Positions 51,855 through 60,538 of a DNA stretch of 64,000 bases are shown here, in pieces; within the stretch, counting starts at the first letter, position 1; each line of letters opens with the position of its first letter. The notes beneath the pieces are model-generated. The model was not told the origin of the DNA, made no database searches, and saw only the letters and a program-made list of their open reading frames with translations. This DNA comes from CAZWSX01 sp964636985 (GTDB lineage: Bacteria; Planctomycetota; Planctomycetia; Pirellulales; Pirellulaceae). The stretch covers positions 124,001 to 188,000 of the forward strand of contig CAZWSX010000010.1 in assembly GCA_964636985.1 (NCBI GenBank), in the 5' to 3' direction. The position numbers and the translations under genes are program-made.

Positions 51855-53144
51855 CTATTCGCCGCGCATGAGGGATTCGATCTCGTCGACTTCCACGGGG
51901 ATATCGGCCATCAGGTCGATGGGTTCGCTGTCGGTGATCAGGATGTCGTTTTCGATGCGGACCCCGAAGCCTTCTTCCTTGATGTAGATGGCAGGTTCGC
52001 ACGTGACCACCCAGCCGGGAGCGAGCGTTGCGCTCACCGCACCGACGTCGTGGACGTCGAGTCCCATCGAGTGGGACACGCCGTGCATGAAGTACTTCTT
52101 GAAGGCGGGATTGGCGGGGTCTTGCTTCTTCACGTCGGAGGGCTTGAGCAGTTCGAGGCTCAACAGTTCTTCCTCGGTCAGCTTCTCGCACATCGTGCGC
52201 AATTCTTTAAGAGTGACTCCCGGCTTCATGGCGGCGACGATCTTTTTGAAGACGCGCAGCACGGCGTTGTAGACCTGCTTTTGGCGTCGCGAGAATTTAC
52301 CCGAGACAGGGACGGTGCGCGTGAGGTCAGACGCGTATTGTCCGTAGCCTGCGCCGACGTCCATCAGGACCAGTTCTCCCTTCTTGCAAACCTGATCGTT
52401 AGCGTTGTAGTGCAGGATGCAATTGTTGGCGCCGGAGCAAATGATCGGCGGATAAGCAAATGTCGCCTTTTGGCGAATGAACTCGTGAGCCCACTCGGCT
52501 TCGATCTCGGCCTCGTTGACGCCTGGCTTGATGAACTGGAGCGATCGCAAAAAGCCCGCGCGCGTGATGCCGCAAGCTTTGCGGATCAGTTCGAGTTCGC
52601 CGCTCGACTTCACAAGCCGGAGTGCCGAGAGAATCGGCGCCAGCCGCTCGACCTTGTGGAGCGGATACTGATGCCGCAGCGCGCGGGCAAAGCGCAGTTC
52701 GCGGGTCTCCACATCGCGCGATCCGCTGGGATACTCGTTGCCGTTCAAATAAACCTGCTTGCACTCGCTCATCAAGCGATGGAGGGCGGCCGGCAGATCG
52801 CTGACCCAGCGGATCTCTTTAATGCCCGAGATTGCCGTTGCTTCGGCCTTCGTGAACTTATGCCCTTCCCAGATTTCCAAGAGTTCGCTCGATTGCCGCA
52901 CGAACAATACTTCGCGGGTTTTCTCATCGAAAGCATCGGGGAACAGGACCAGCACGGTTTCTTCCTGGTTGATCCCCGTCAGGTAAAACAGGTCCGCGTT
53001 CTGGTGGAAGCCCATCGTTCCATCGGCGTTGGTCGGCATCACGTCGTTCGAACAGATCACCGCCAGCGATCCAGGCGGCAGCATCCCTTTCAGCTTCTCG
53101 CGATGCTGCGTGAACATGCCGCTGTCGATGGGGACGGATTTCAT
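51855..53144 (-). CDS. Xaa-Pro aminopeptidase-like metallopeptidase, M24B family
   Basis: A 429-residue protein. The N-terminal domain (GSLAVICSNDVMPTNADGTMGFHQNADLFYLTG) is that of aminopeptidase P; the pita-bread catalytic domain has LVLMDVGAGYGQYASDLTRTVPVSGKFS (two metal Asp), HGVSHSMGLDVHDVG (His), VVTCEPAIYI (Glu) and GVRIENDILIT (Glu). It removes N-terminal residues before proline. Length and motifs match PepP. No signal peptide. ATG 53144. Confidence 0.92.
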   Translation of the reverse strand: MKSVPIDSGMFTQHREKLKGMLPPGSLAVICSNDVMPTNADGTMGFHQNADLFYLTGINQEETVLVLFPDAFDEKTREVLFVRQSSELLEIWEGHKFTKAEATAISGIKEIRWVSDLPAALHRLMSECKQVYLNGNEYPSGSRDVETRELRFARALRHQYPLHKVERLAPILSALRLVKSSGELELIRKACGITRAGFLRSLQFIKPGVNEAEIEAEWAHEFIRQKATFAYPPIICSGANNCILHYNANDQVCKKGELVLMDVGAGYGQYASDLTRTVPVSGKFSRRQKQVYNAVLRVFKKIVAAMKPGVTLKELRTMCEKLTEEELLSLELLKPSDVKKQDPANPAFKKYFMHGVSHSMGLDVHDVGAVSATLAPGWVVTCEPAIYIKEEGFGVRIENDILITDSEPIDLMADIPVEVDEIESLMRGE

Positions 53145-53378
53145 GGTTCAATCTCAAGATTGCCGATACGTTGGAGAGGTATGCCAAGAAGGTAGATGGC
53201 AACGATCCGCGCGTCTACAGCGGGTGACAAACTGTAACCGCATCAGGTCTTGTTCTCTCTCTATGACCTCTGTGGCTCTGTGTTTTTCATCTGCCGGATT
53301 TTGAAACACGGAGGCACGGAGGACACAGAGAAGGAAGCAGATCGAGTGCTAAGAATGGCCTCTCTCCGTGGTGAATCT

Positions 53379-55376
53379 CTAACCACTGCGCTTGGTGGCC
53401 GCCTCGCGGCTTTTCTTGATCGCTTCCATCGCCGCGTGGGAATCGGCCTGGCCGATCACTTCGAAGAGGAAGCGGCTGGGGATGGTGTCGCGGGGCTTGC
53501 CCCATTTGAAGCGAGTTTGGCACATGGTCATGGTGAGCCGCTCTTTTGCTCGCGTGATGCCGACGTAGCAAAGGCGGCGTTCTTCTTCGACCGCCTGCTC
53601 GCTGGCCGCGACGCTGCGATGGTGGGGCAGAATCCCTTCCTCCATGCCCACCATGTAGACCTGAGGAAACTCGAGCCCCTTGGCGCTGTGGTATGTCATC
53701 AAGACCACGGCGTTGCGGGCGAGTTGTTTCTCCTTGCCGTCGTCGAACTGCCGATCGCCAAGGCTCACTTCGTCTAAGAAGGTATCGAGCGACGGCTGGG
53801 TCGCCTCGCGCTGGTAGCCGGCAACCGCGTTAATGACTTCCTCGACGTTCGACCAGCGTTGTTCCTGTTCCTCAACGTTGGAGAAATGGCGGCGGATCTC
53901 GGCCCTATAGTCGATATGTGAAATCAACGCACGAGCCCAATCCGAAAGGGACTGGCCACTCTTGAGCTGTTCACGCGCATCCGAAATGAACTGTCGAAAA
54001 GCCGTGATCGCTGCCACCGCCTTCACGGGGATGGATTTCGGCAACGATTCGGGATGCGAGATCACTTCCCACAGCTTGGTCGCGCGCTGCGACGTGGTTT
54101 CTACGAGCTTTTCCACAACGGCATCGCTGATCCCACGCGGAGGAGTGTTGATAATGCGGCGGAGCGAAGTTTCGTCGCGCGGGTGGTTGATCGCTTTGAA
54201 GAGGGCGAGGATGTCTTTCACTTCCTTGCGGTCGTAGAACGAACTGCCGCCGATCAGCGTGTAAGGAACCTTCTGTTTGCGAAGTTCGGTTTCGAACGCC
54301 CGCGGCTGTTCGTTGGTGCGGAACAAGATGCAGAAGTCGCGGGGCTCGATGCCGGGTTCCTGGCAGCGGTTCTGGATATCGGTGACCACGCCGCGGGCTT
54401 CGTCTTCCTCGTTGGCATACTGCATGATCTTGGGCTGCTCGCCACCGGGGCGGTCGGCCTCAAGCTGCTTATCGTGCCGCTGTTTGTTGAGCGTGATTAC
54501 CCGGTTGGCCATATTCAAAATGGCGCTGGTCGAGCGGTAGTTGGTCATCAGCCGGATCACGGTCGCAGTCGGCCAATCGCGCGTGAATCGCAGGATGTGC
54601 TGCACTTCGGCCCCACGCCATCCATAAATCGATTGGTCGTCGTCACCCACCACGCACAGGTTCTTGTGATCCTTGGCGAGTGCCTTCACGATTCGATACT
54701 GGCTGCCGTTGGTGTCTTGATACTCGTCGACCAGCAAGTGGTCGAATCGACCTGCTTCTTCCAGTCGCACATCCTCGTGCGAGGTGAACAGCTCTTCCGT
54801 GAGGAGGAGCAGGTCGTCGAAATCGACGGCGCCGGCGTTCTTCATCGATCGCTGGTAGCGGCGGTAGGCCATGGCCGCCAGGTGCTCGCGGTCGGTGGTC
54901 GCTTTCGACGACGCCGACTCGGGGCGGACCGATTTGCACTTCCACTGGCTGATCAGGTAGAGCAAATCGCTGGGCTTGAGGAGTTCGCCGGAGACCTTAA
55001 TTTCATTCAGCGCCTGTCGGGCCAGGCTCTCCTGGTCGCCGCGGTCGCAGATGACAAACTTTTCCGGATAGCCAAGCCGGGGAATCTGGCGGCGAAGAAT
55101 TTTGACGCACTGCGAGTGGAACGTCGAAATCTGCGGCTTCAGCTTGGCTCGTTTGCCGAGGAGCTTGGCGATCCGCTCCTGCATTTCGTTGGCGGCTTTG
55201 TTGGTGAACGTTACGGCCAAAATGCGATCGGGCGAGATTCCGCTTTGGATCAGGCGGGCAATCCGGAAGGTGACCACCCGCGTTTTTCCCGATCCGGCCC
55301 CGGCTAGAACGAGCATTGGCCCGCGGAGCGTTTCAACGGCCTGGCGTTGGGGGGGATTGAGTCCGTCCAATGACAT
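53379..55376 (-). CDS. UvrD/Rep/PcrA-type DNA helicase
   Basis: A 665-residue SF1A helicase. Walker A is LVLAGAGSGKTRVVTFR. Motif Ia is AVTFTNKAANEMQERI, motif II LLVDEYQDTN, motif III VVGDDDQSIYGWRGA, motif IV RLMTNYRST, motif V TYHSAKGLEFPQVYMVGMEEG, motif VI CYVGITRAKE. It unwinds DNA 3' to 5' in repair and replication restart. It is about the length of Rep and shorter than PcrA/UvrD by the C-terminal tail. Divergent from purM with 273 bases between. Confidence 0.93.
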   Translation of the reverse strand: MSLDGLNPPQRQAVETLRGPMLVLAGAGSGKTRVVTFRIARLIQSGISPDRILAVTFTNKAANEMQERIAKLLGKRAKLKPQISTFHSQCVKILRRQIPRLGYPEKFVICDRGDQESLARQALNEIKVSGELLKPSDLLYLISQWKCKSVRPESASSKATTDREHLAAMAYRRYQRSMKNAGAVDFDDLLLLTEELFTSHEDVRLEEAGRFDHLLVDEYQDTNGSQYRIVKALAKDHKNLCVVGDDDQSIYGWRGAEVQHILRFTRDWPTATVIRLMTNYRSTSAILNMANRVITLNKQRHDKQLEADRPGGEQPKIMQYANEEDEARGVVTDIQNRCQEPGIEPRDFCILFRTNEQPRAFETELRKQKVPYTLIGGSSFYDRKEVKDILALFKAINHPRDETSLRRIINTPPRGISDAVVEKLVETTSQRATKLWEVISHPESLPKSIPVKAVAAITAFRQFISDAREQLKSGQSLSDWARALISHIDYRAEIRRHFSNVEEQEQRWSNVEEVINAVAGYQREATQPSLDTFLDEVSLGDRQFDDGKEKQLARNAVVLMTYHSAKGLEFPQVYMVGMEEGILPHHRSVAASEQAVEEERRLCYVGITRAKERLTMTMCQTRFKWGKPRDTIPSRFLFEVIGQADSHAAMEAIKKSREAATKRSG

Positions 55377-55649
55377 ATCGGCTTGGGTGGAGAATCAGCG
55401 ACGTCTTGATGCGGCCCGGCAATTTTGCCCCGATTTTGCGAGGCCAAATGGTCTGGTGGCTCCCGCTGCGGCCGCATTTCCTGGTTTCAAGCCTTGTAAG
55501 TTTACCGGCAGTTTCAAATCGAATCCATTGGCCGCGCGGACAAGAAGGAAATCGGTTATTTTGCAAAATAGTAGGACGATTCTAGGATCGTCCGCCTTTT
55601 TGCATGCTGCCTTTCAATCCTCCCATTTATCTTCGAGTCGAAACGTGCC

Positions 55650-56717
55650 ATGGGGAGCGTAACGTACAAAGACGCCGGTGTGGACCTGGAAGTCTACGAC
55701 GAGGCGATGACCCGCCTGCCGCGGCTCATGCACCGGACGTTTTCTCCCCGCGTGATGAAGCTCGACGGCGGTTTCGCCGGGCTGTTTCAACTCGACTTCG
55801 CGTCGAAGCTGTTTGCTCGCAATTACGAACAGCCGGTGCTGGTCTCGTGCACCGACGGCGTCGGGACCAAGCTCAAGGTGGCTACGCTTTGCGATCGCCA
55901 TAACACGGTCGGGATTGACCTGGTGGCCATGAGCGTCAACGACGCGATCTGCTGCGGCGCCGAGCCTTTGTTTTTCCTCGACTACGTGGCGATGTCGCAC
56001 GACGACCCCAACAAGCTCGAGCAAATCGTCCGCGGAGTAAGCGATGGTTGCGTGGAAGCCGATTGCGCGCTGATGGGTGGCGAAACGGCGATCATGCCCG
56101 ACATGTACGCCCGCGGCGATTACGACCTGGCCGGGTTCTGCGTCGGCGTCGTGGAACGCAAGTCGGTAATCACGGGAGCGTCGATTGCACCGGGTGATAT
56201 CGTGCTCGGCGTTGGTTCGAGCGGCTTCCACTCCAACGGCTACAGCCTGGTGCGAAAGATTGTGTTCGACATGAACGGCCTCGGCGGCAACGATTTTGTG
56301 CCGGCACTCGATCAGAAGCTGGGCGATGCGTTGCTTACGCCGACTCGGATTTATGCCAAGCCAGTGCGGCGGGTTTTGAATTACTACAAGGGACGGACGG
56401 TCGTTCACGGAATCGCCCATATCACGGGCGGAGGCTTGCACGGCAATTTGGAGCGGATTATCCCCGCTGGTTGCAAAGCGATTCTCGAGCGCAATAGCTG
56501 GAAGGCGCCCAAAGTTTTCGAATGGCTCCGCGGCCTCGGCGGCGTTTCGGACGACGAAATGGACAAGGTCTTCAACATGGGACTGGGCTTGGCCCTGGTC
56601 TTCAACCCCCACTACGAAACGACCATTCGCCGCATCTTCGAAGACTTCGGCATGGAGACGTGGAAAGTCGGCGAGATTGTCGCGGGCAACGGCGGGTGTG
56701 CTTGGCGCGGCGAGTAG
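55650..56717 (+). CDS. purM: Phosphoribosylformylglycinamidine cyclo-ligase (AIR synthetase)
   Basis: A 355-residue enzyme. Landmarks: MGSVTYKDAGVDLEVYDEAM, SCTDGVGTKLKVA, DLVAMSVNDAICCGAEPLFFLDY, GGETAIMPDMY, GVGSSGFHSNGYSLVRK and HITGGGLHGNLERI. It makes aminoimidazole ribotide from FGAM with ATP, step five of purine synthesis. It is alone on its strand here, with the upstream gap shared with the helicase gene. Confidence 0.95.
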   Translation: MGSVTYKDAGVDLEVYDEAMTRLPRLMHRTFSPRVMKLDGGFAGLFQLDFASKLFARNYEQPVLVSCTDGVGTKLKVATLCDRHNTVGIDLVAMSVNDAICCGAEPLFFLDYVAMSHDDPNKLEQIVRGVSDGCVEADCALMGGETAIMPDMYARGDYDLAGFCVGVVERKSVITGASIAPGDIVLGVGSSGFHSNGYSLVRKIVFDMNGLGGNDFVPALDQKLGDALLTPTRIYAKPVRRVLNYYKGRTVVHGIAHITGGGLHGNLERIIPAGCKAILERNSWKAPKVFEWLRGLGGVSDDEMDKVFNMGLGLALVFNPHYETTIRRIFEDFGMETWKVGEIVAGNGGCAWRGE

Positions 56718-56759
56718 TCGCCCATGTAGCTGCGTTCGCCAGAACGCAGAAGGCCCGCG

Positions 56760-57344
56760 CTACCCACCGAGTACGTGCGCCCACCCAAGCCCAATCTGTT
56801 GATTGCTGAATCGGAAGTAACTGATTACGCAGTAAATCTCGTCACCCACCGCAGGCCATTTGGAACGGTCACGGGGCAGCGGGTCGCCACCATTGAATGA
56901 GGTGTGACCGATGTCAATCAGGCCAATGAACGGACCACCGATGTCGACAAAGAGGCCAAACGCAACAGATTGTTTGACGACGCCAGGAACGACATACCCG
57001 ACGGTCAACGTGCCGATGTAGTCGTAGTATTGCTGATATCTAAGAACCGAGGATTCCTTCAGATCGCTTGGCCTTGCACTGAGGTACAACGTGCCGTCGA
57101 CGAAGTTGACGACCACGGCATCGATACGCGCCCCGACCTCAGGGATGATCATCGGCGAGAACATCGACGGATGATCGACCAGGGCAGAGTAACCAAGTAA
57201 CGCCGGATAGGCCGAGTCTGTTTTTATCGCGAGATTGCCAAAAGGTACACCGTGCTTGATAACGGGTTCCTCCCGAGTCAAAACCGTTCCCGAGATCCGG
57301 CTCCCGAGGTGGTGAACGTCGCGAAGCACTTCATAGGCGTTCAT
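56760..57344 (-). CDS. Small protein with S1-like RNA-binding domains
   Basis: A 194-residue soluble protein. Residues about 110-180 read as an S1 (OB-fold) domain: VGYVVPGVVKQSVAFGLFVDIGGPFIGLIDIGHTSFNG. The N-terminal half (ISGTVLTREEPVIKHGVPFGNLAIKTD, then ARIDAVVVNFVDGTLYLSARPSDLKE) looks like a second, degenerate one. Stand-alone S1 proteins of this size bind RNA, but no partner can be named. It lies 40 bases upstream of the zinc-ribbon gene's end, on the same strand. Confidence 0.72.
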   Translation of the reverse strand: MNAYEVLRDVHHLGSRISGTVLTREEPVIKHGVPFGNLAIKTDSAYPALLGYSALVDHPSMFSPMIIPEVGARIDAVVVNFVDGTLYLSARPSDLKESSVLRYQQYYDYIGTLTVGYVVPGVVKQSVAFGLFVDIGGPFIGLIDIGHTSFNGGDPLPRDRSKWPAVGDEIYCVISYFRFSNQQIGLGWAHVLGG

Positions 57345-57384
57345 GACGGTAGTTTACATGACGTCGGCGCGGCAATTGACCGCC

Positions 57385-57825
57385 TTACCACACGTAAACC
57401 GTCGAGAATTTGGTTCTTATGAACGGTGTCGAAGGGGTCGGAGATTCGCTTACGCGGCACTCAGGATTAGCGAGAACTGCTGCGCATAACCTATTCCAAA
57501 TTAGTTGAGTCTGTGCCGGATTCTGGTTGTTGATCTCCAAGCGGCGGATCAAATCCGCGTGGGCGTCGGCAAACGTCGCTAACAGTTCCCATTCTGGGTC
57601 TGGGACGGCGACTCTGAATTCCCGGCGAATCGCCACCATGCGTTCGAGATCTTCCATGAAGTAGTGAGTATCCGTGAAATGACGTTCGATCCGATCTCGA
57701 ATCGCCGCCAGGCTGGCGCCACATTCTGGACACGTTAGAACTTCTTGGCGAATTGAAGCGAGCGACCTCTTAAACTGGTGCTCGCAGTCTGGACAAGTAA
57801 GTTCATAAGGATCCTGCAAACACAT
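57385..57825 (-). CDS. Zinc-ribbon hypothetical protein
   Basis: A 146-residue protein. The N-terminus has two CxxC pairs, TCPDCEHQF and TCPECGASL, 22 residues apart, forming a zinc ribbon. The rest is helical (HYFMEDLERMVAIRREFRV, ATFADAHADLIRRLEINNQ). No known partner. It stands between the S1-like gene and the phosphoglycerate kinase gene on the minus strand. Confidence 0.65.
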   Translation of the reverse strand: MCLQDPYELTCPDCEHQFKRSLASIRQEVLTCPECGASLAAIRDRIERHFTDTHYFMEDLERMVAIRREFRVAVPDPEWELLATFADAHADLIRRLEINNQNPAQTQLIWNRLCAAVLANPECRVSESPTPSTPFIRTKFSTVYVW

Positions 57826-57899
57826 GGCAGCACCACGAATAGAGGTCGAAGGACCATCTATTGTGCACGACCGCCAGACATCCCCACAACAAGGCGGAG

Positions 57900-59291
57900 C
57901 TACCGCCTATTCGCCATTCGCAGCGCAACCAAGTACGGAATCGGCTCACTCCCCAGAGCATTGAGCACCGTCCCGCCTGCGGTGAAGCAGTGGGTCACCC
58001 AGTCGGGCTGGCCGTATTTTTCCAGAGCCGTGCCCCCTTCGCCGCCGCCGACGTAGACCTTCACGCCGGCATCCTTGAGTCGTTTCAGTTGGCCGATGAA
58101 GTGCTTGGTGCCCGCTTCGAACTTCGGGTCTTCGAACATCCCGAAGACGCCGTTGTGGAAGGCGATCGCCGGTTTGCCCTTCTTCACGGTGGCGTCGATG
58201 AAGTCGCCGATCGCGTTTTCGAACAGCGCGCTGGTCTTGGGGCCGATGTCGAACTGCTGCATCCCGGGGCCGAGTTTCTCGACGACCGAGCCATCGGCCA
58301 ACGTGAAGTCGACAGGGAACGTGAATTGAATCCCCAGCTTGCGGCCGTGCGTCACCATCCGCTTGGCTTGTTCGATTCGCTCGGGCGGAATGTAGTAAGG
58401 CTTGTCGGCATGGGCGGGGTCTTCGCTGACGCCCAGGCTGAACGTGGCGCCATCGAGTTCGGCGGCCGCCTTGGTGAGGGCCATTGCGAGCGAGCCGGCG
58501 CTGAAGACGTGCGTGATCTTGCCGCGGGAGATCATGGCGTCCATGTCGTCAAGCTTGTCGATCTTGATGCCGCTGAACACGACCAGGTGGGCCTGGATGC
58601 ATTGGAGCATCGGGCCGTCGAATTCGCTGGCAATGTATTTGCCGAGCGCCACGCGCTTCATCGCGGCCGGGACGATGGTGCTCGACGAGTCGAGGCTGCC
58701 GGCCGAGAGGGCTTCGTTCACGTAGACGTCGCCGAACTTCTCGGCCATCGAGTTGGCGAGCGTTGCAAGCTTGGGAGCCAGGCCTTTGAGGTCCGCTTCT
58801 TTCGCCTTCCAGAGAACTGTTTCGAGCGTGTACTTGCGGGTGTTTTCGAGCAGGAAGATCGAGCCCGCGGGGGCGTCTTTGACTTGCTTCGCTGCGGCAT
58901 CGAGAACGTTGCCGGTCGCATCGTCGAGCCAATCGCCGATCAGCGTGACGGGGGAGCCCAGGAGTTCGCCCAAACGGGCAGCGACCTTGTTGAGCGAGCC
59001 TTCCGGCTTGCGGCCGATGTGGCCGAAGATGACCTGCTTCCAGCCCTTGCTTTGGCCGAACTTGAGGGTCTCGACCATCGAGCGCAGGCGGACGTCTCCT
59101 TCGCCGATGGTCTTGCCTGGCTTGGCATCGGTATCGCCGCGGACCAGGACTGTCGTTCCCGAAGGAACGTCGGCCAGCGAGTCGAGTCGCGGCACGCTGG
59201 CCAGGTAGTCTTGCAACGAAAGATCGGGTCGCGTCTCGATTCCCAGCAGTTGGCGACACCACGATTGCATTTGGTCGGATGAGATGGACAT
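57900..59291 (-). CDS. pgk: Divergent phosphoglycerate kinase
   Basis: A 463-residue protein, longer than the usual 390-400. Recognisable PGK landmarks are changed: VLVRGDTDAK for VRVDFNVP, GHIGRKPEG for SHLGRP, LLENTRKYTLE for LLENLRF, YVNEALSAGSLDSSST for VNDAFGTAHRAHAS, HNGVFGMFEDPKFEAGT for NGPMGVFE, and GGGEGGTALEKYG for GGGDTAAAV. The His-Arg pair of the 3-phosphoglycerate site is lost. It could be a working PGK with altered kinetics or a paralogue with another substrate. A short palindrome (AGGCGG-CCGCCT) covers its stop codon. Confidence 0.85.
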   Translation of the reverse strand: MSISSDQMQSWCRQLLGIETRPDLSLQDYLASVPRLDSLADVPSGTTVLVRGDTDAKPGKTIGEGDVRLRSMVETLKFGQSKGWKQVIFGHIGRKPEGSLNKVAARLGELLGSPVTLIGDWLDDATGNVLDAAAKQVKDAPAGSIFLLENTRKYTLETVLWKAKEADLKGLAPKLATLANSMAEKFGDVYVNEALSAGSLDSSSTIVPAAMKRVALGKYIASEFDGPMLQCIQAHLVVFSGIKIDKLDDMDAMISRGKITHVFSAGSLAMALTKAAAELDGATFSLGVSEDPAHADKPYYIPPERIEQAKRMVTHGRKLGIQFTFPVDFTLADGSVVEKLGPGMQQFDIGPKTSALFENAIGDFIDATVKKGKPAIAFHNGVFGMFEDPKFEAGTKHFIGQLKRLKDAGVKVYVGGGEGGTALEKYGQPDWVTHCFTAGGTVLNALGSEPIPYLVALRMANRR

Positions 59292-59521
59292 GGGAAATCC
59301 CTTGGGCGACGATAAGCGAGTTTATTTTCAAGATAACGGGACGGATTTCTCCGTCGCGAGCTCGCAGTGTATCAGAAGTAGCGGCGGAATTTGGGGGTTG
59401 TACGGGTTTTCGCGATGGCCATTTTGGGGCCAGCACCCGTCGGAGGCGATTGCGGCAAGGTAGGTTTGTTTAGCGGCGCCCAAGCCGCCTTTACGAAGTG
59501 CCGAGCGTAAGATCCACAGCT

Positions 59522-59941
59522 ATGGCTTTGACTAGCGATCTCGATTCCCGCTCGGCCTCGGAACTCCTTTCGGGGCACCTGTTGGTCGCCGAGGACGATC
59601 GCGTCAATCAGTTCTACGTGGCTGAACTAGTGAGATGCATCGGCTGCACTTGTGATGTGGCGGCTGATGGGGAAGAAGCTTTAGCAGCGCTCAAACGCAC
59701 CCGCTACGACGCGGTACTGATGGATTGCCAGATGCCAAAGATGGATGGCTTCGCGGTGGCATGCGCGATTCGCGATGGTGAAGATGGCGGGGAGTTTCGG
59801 GGCCGTTTGCCACTGATCGCGCTGACTGCTCTGGATGGCGAGCGCGAACGTTGCCTGGCGGCGGGTATGGATGATTACCTGTTGAAGCCGCTGTTATTGC
59901 CGCAGTTACAAGCCGTTCTGGCGAGGTTCCTGAGTCGCTAG
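59522..59941 (+). CDS. Stand-alone receiver domain of the hybrid-kinase type
   Basis: A 139-residue single receiver. Its landmarks are LLVAEDDRVNQFYVAEL (acidic pocket), the phosphoacceptor Asp in VLMDCQMPKMDG, the Thr in LIALTALDG and the Lys in YLLKPL. The EDDRVNQ and MDCQMP wording is that of receivers normally fused to hybrid histidine kinases. No output domain. ATG 59522 starts a short polar lead. It is followed by genes for an HPt protein and a receiver-HDOD protein, suggesting one signalling unit. No histidine kinase gene is in the window. Confidence 0.9.
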   Translation: MALTSDLDSRSASELLSGHLLVAEDDRVNQFYVAELVRCIGCTCDVAADGEEALAALKRTRYDAVLMDCQMPKMDGFAVACAIRDGEDGGEFRGRLPLIALTALDGERERCLAAGMDDYLLKPLLLPQLQAVLARFLSR

Positions 59942-60151
59942 TCGCTCTATGTACTGCCTTTGCCGACTGTGCATTCGGTAGCGATTGCCATGGCATCGTC
60001 TGTTTGCATGTCCGTGCCATCGTTCGTTCGTATCCTCTCTCTGCGCAAAATTTGCCAATCTTCGTTTTTCCCGCCATCGGGTGGTGGGCTTCAAGATAGG
60101 TTTCATTACCGGGTTCTGCTCACACTCCTCCAAAAGATTACGAACACGCTT

Positions 60152-60538
60152 ATGTCTCGGGATGGTGTCCAGACTTGCGAGGCAACCTTGCCGCCGATCG
60201 ATACGGCGCTGCTGCACTCGCGGTGCATGGGCAACCAGTCGTTCGCCTTAGCCTTGTTGGCCGAACTGGAAGCGACAGGAGCGCAGCGCGTCGATGCCAT
60301 TGGGCGGCATGCCTCGGAAGGCAAAATCAAGGACGCCGCCGATGTTGCCCATGCGCTTCGCGGCGCGGCGGCGATCCTTGGCGCCACCGTGTTGCAGGGA
60401 ATCGCCACCGACATCGAGGTGGCAGGCCACAGCGGCGAGATGGATTGCGTCCTGAAGAAAGTTGACGAGCTGCGCCGCGAATGGGAGCGCTGCGCGGCGT
60501 TTATTCCCGTTGTTCGAGCTAACGCCACACGCCGCTAG
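60152..60538 (+). CDS. Histidine phosphotransfer (HPt) protein
   Basis: A 128-residue helical protein. The HPt motif is DVAHALRGAAAILGA, with the phosphorylatable His in AHALRG (the family pattern AHxLKG). Start ATG 60152 gives a normal HPt length; the frame upstream of it is unlike protein. Its TAG is followed at once by the ATG of the receiver-HDOD gene, so the two are translated together. Together with the upstream stand-alone receiver it can relay phosphate. Confidence 0.85.
   Translation: MSRDGVQTCEATLPPIDTALLHSRCMGNQSFALALLAELEATGAQRVDAIGRHASEGKIKDAADVAHALRGAAAILGATVLQGIATDIEVAGHSGEMDCVLKKVDELRREWERCAAFIPVVRANATRR

Noticed and set aside
48374..55503. Shared 10-mer TTGTAAGTTT at 48383 and 55494, with TTTACAAGG at 24508
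   Set aside because: Flanks do not align and the count is compatible with chance. The short stem CTTACAA-TTGTAAG at 48373-48389 is not followed by a T run.
55480..55530. tRNA-like T-arm sequence GTTTCAAATCGAATCC
   Set aside because: No matching acceptor stem, anticodon arm or D arm can be drawn around it.
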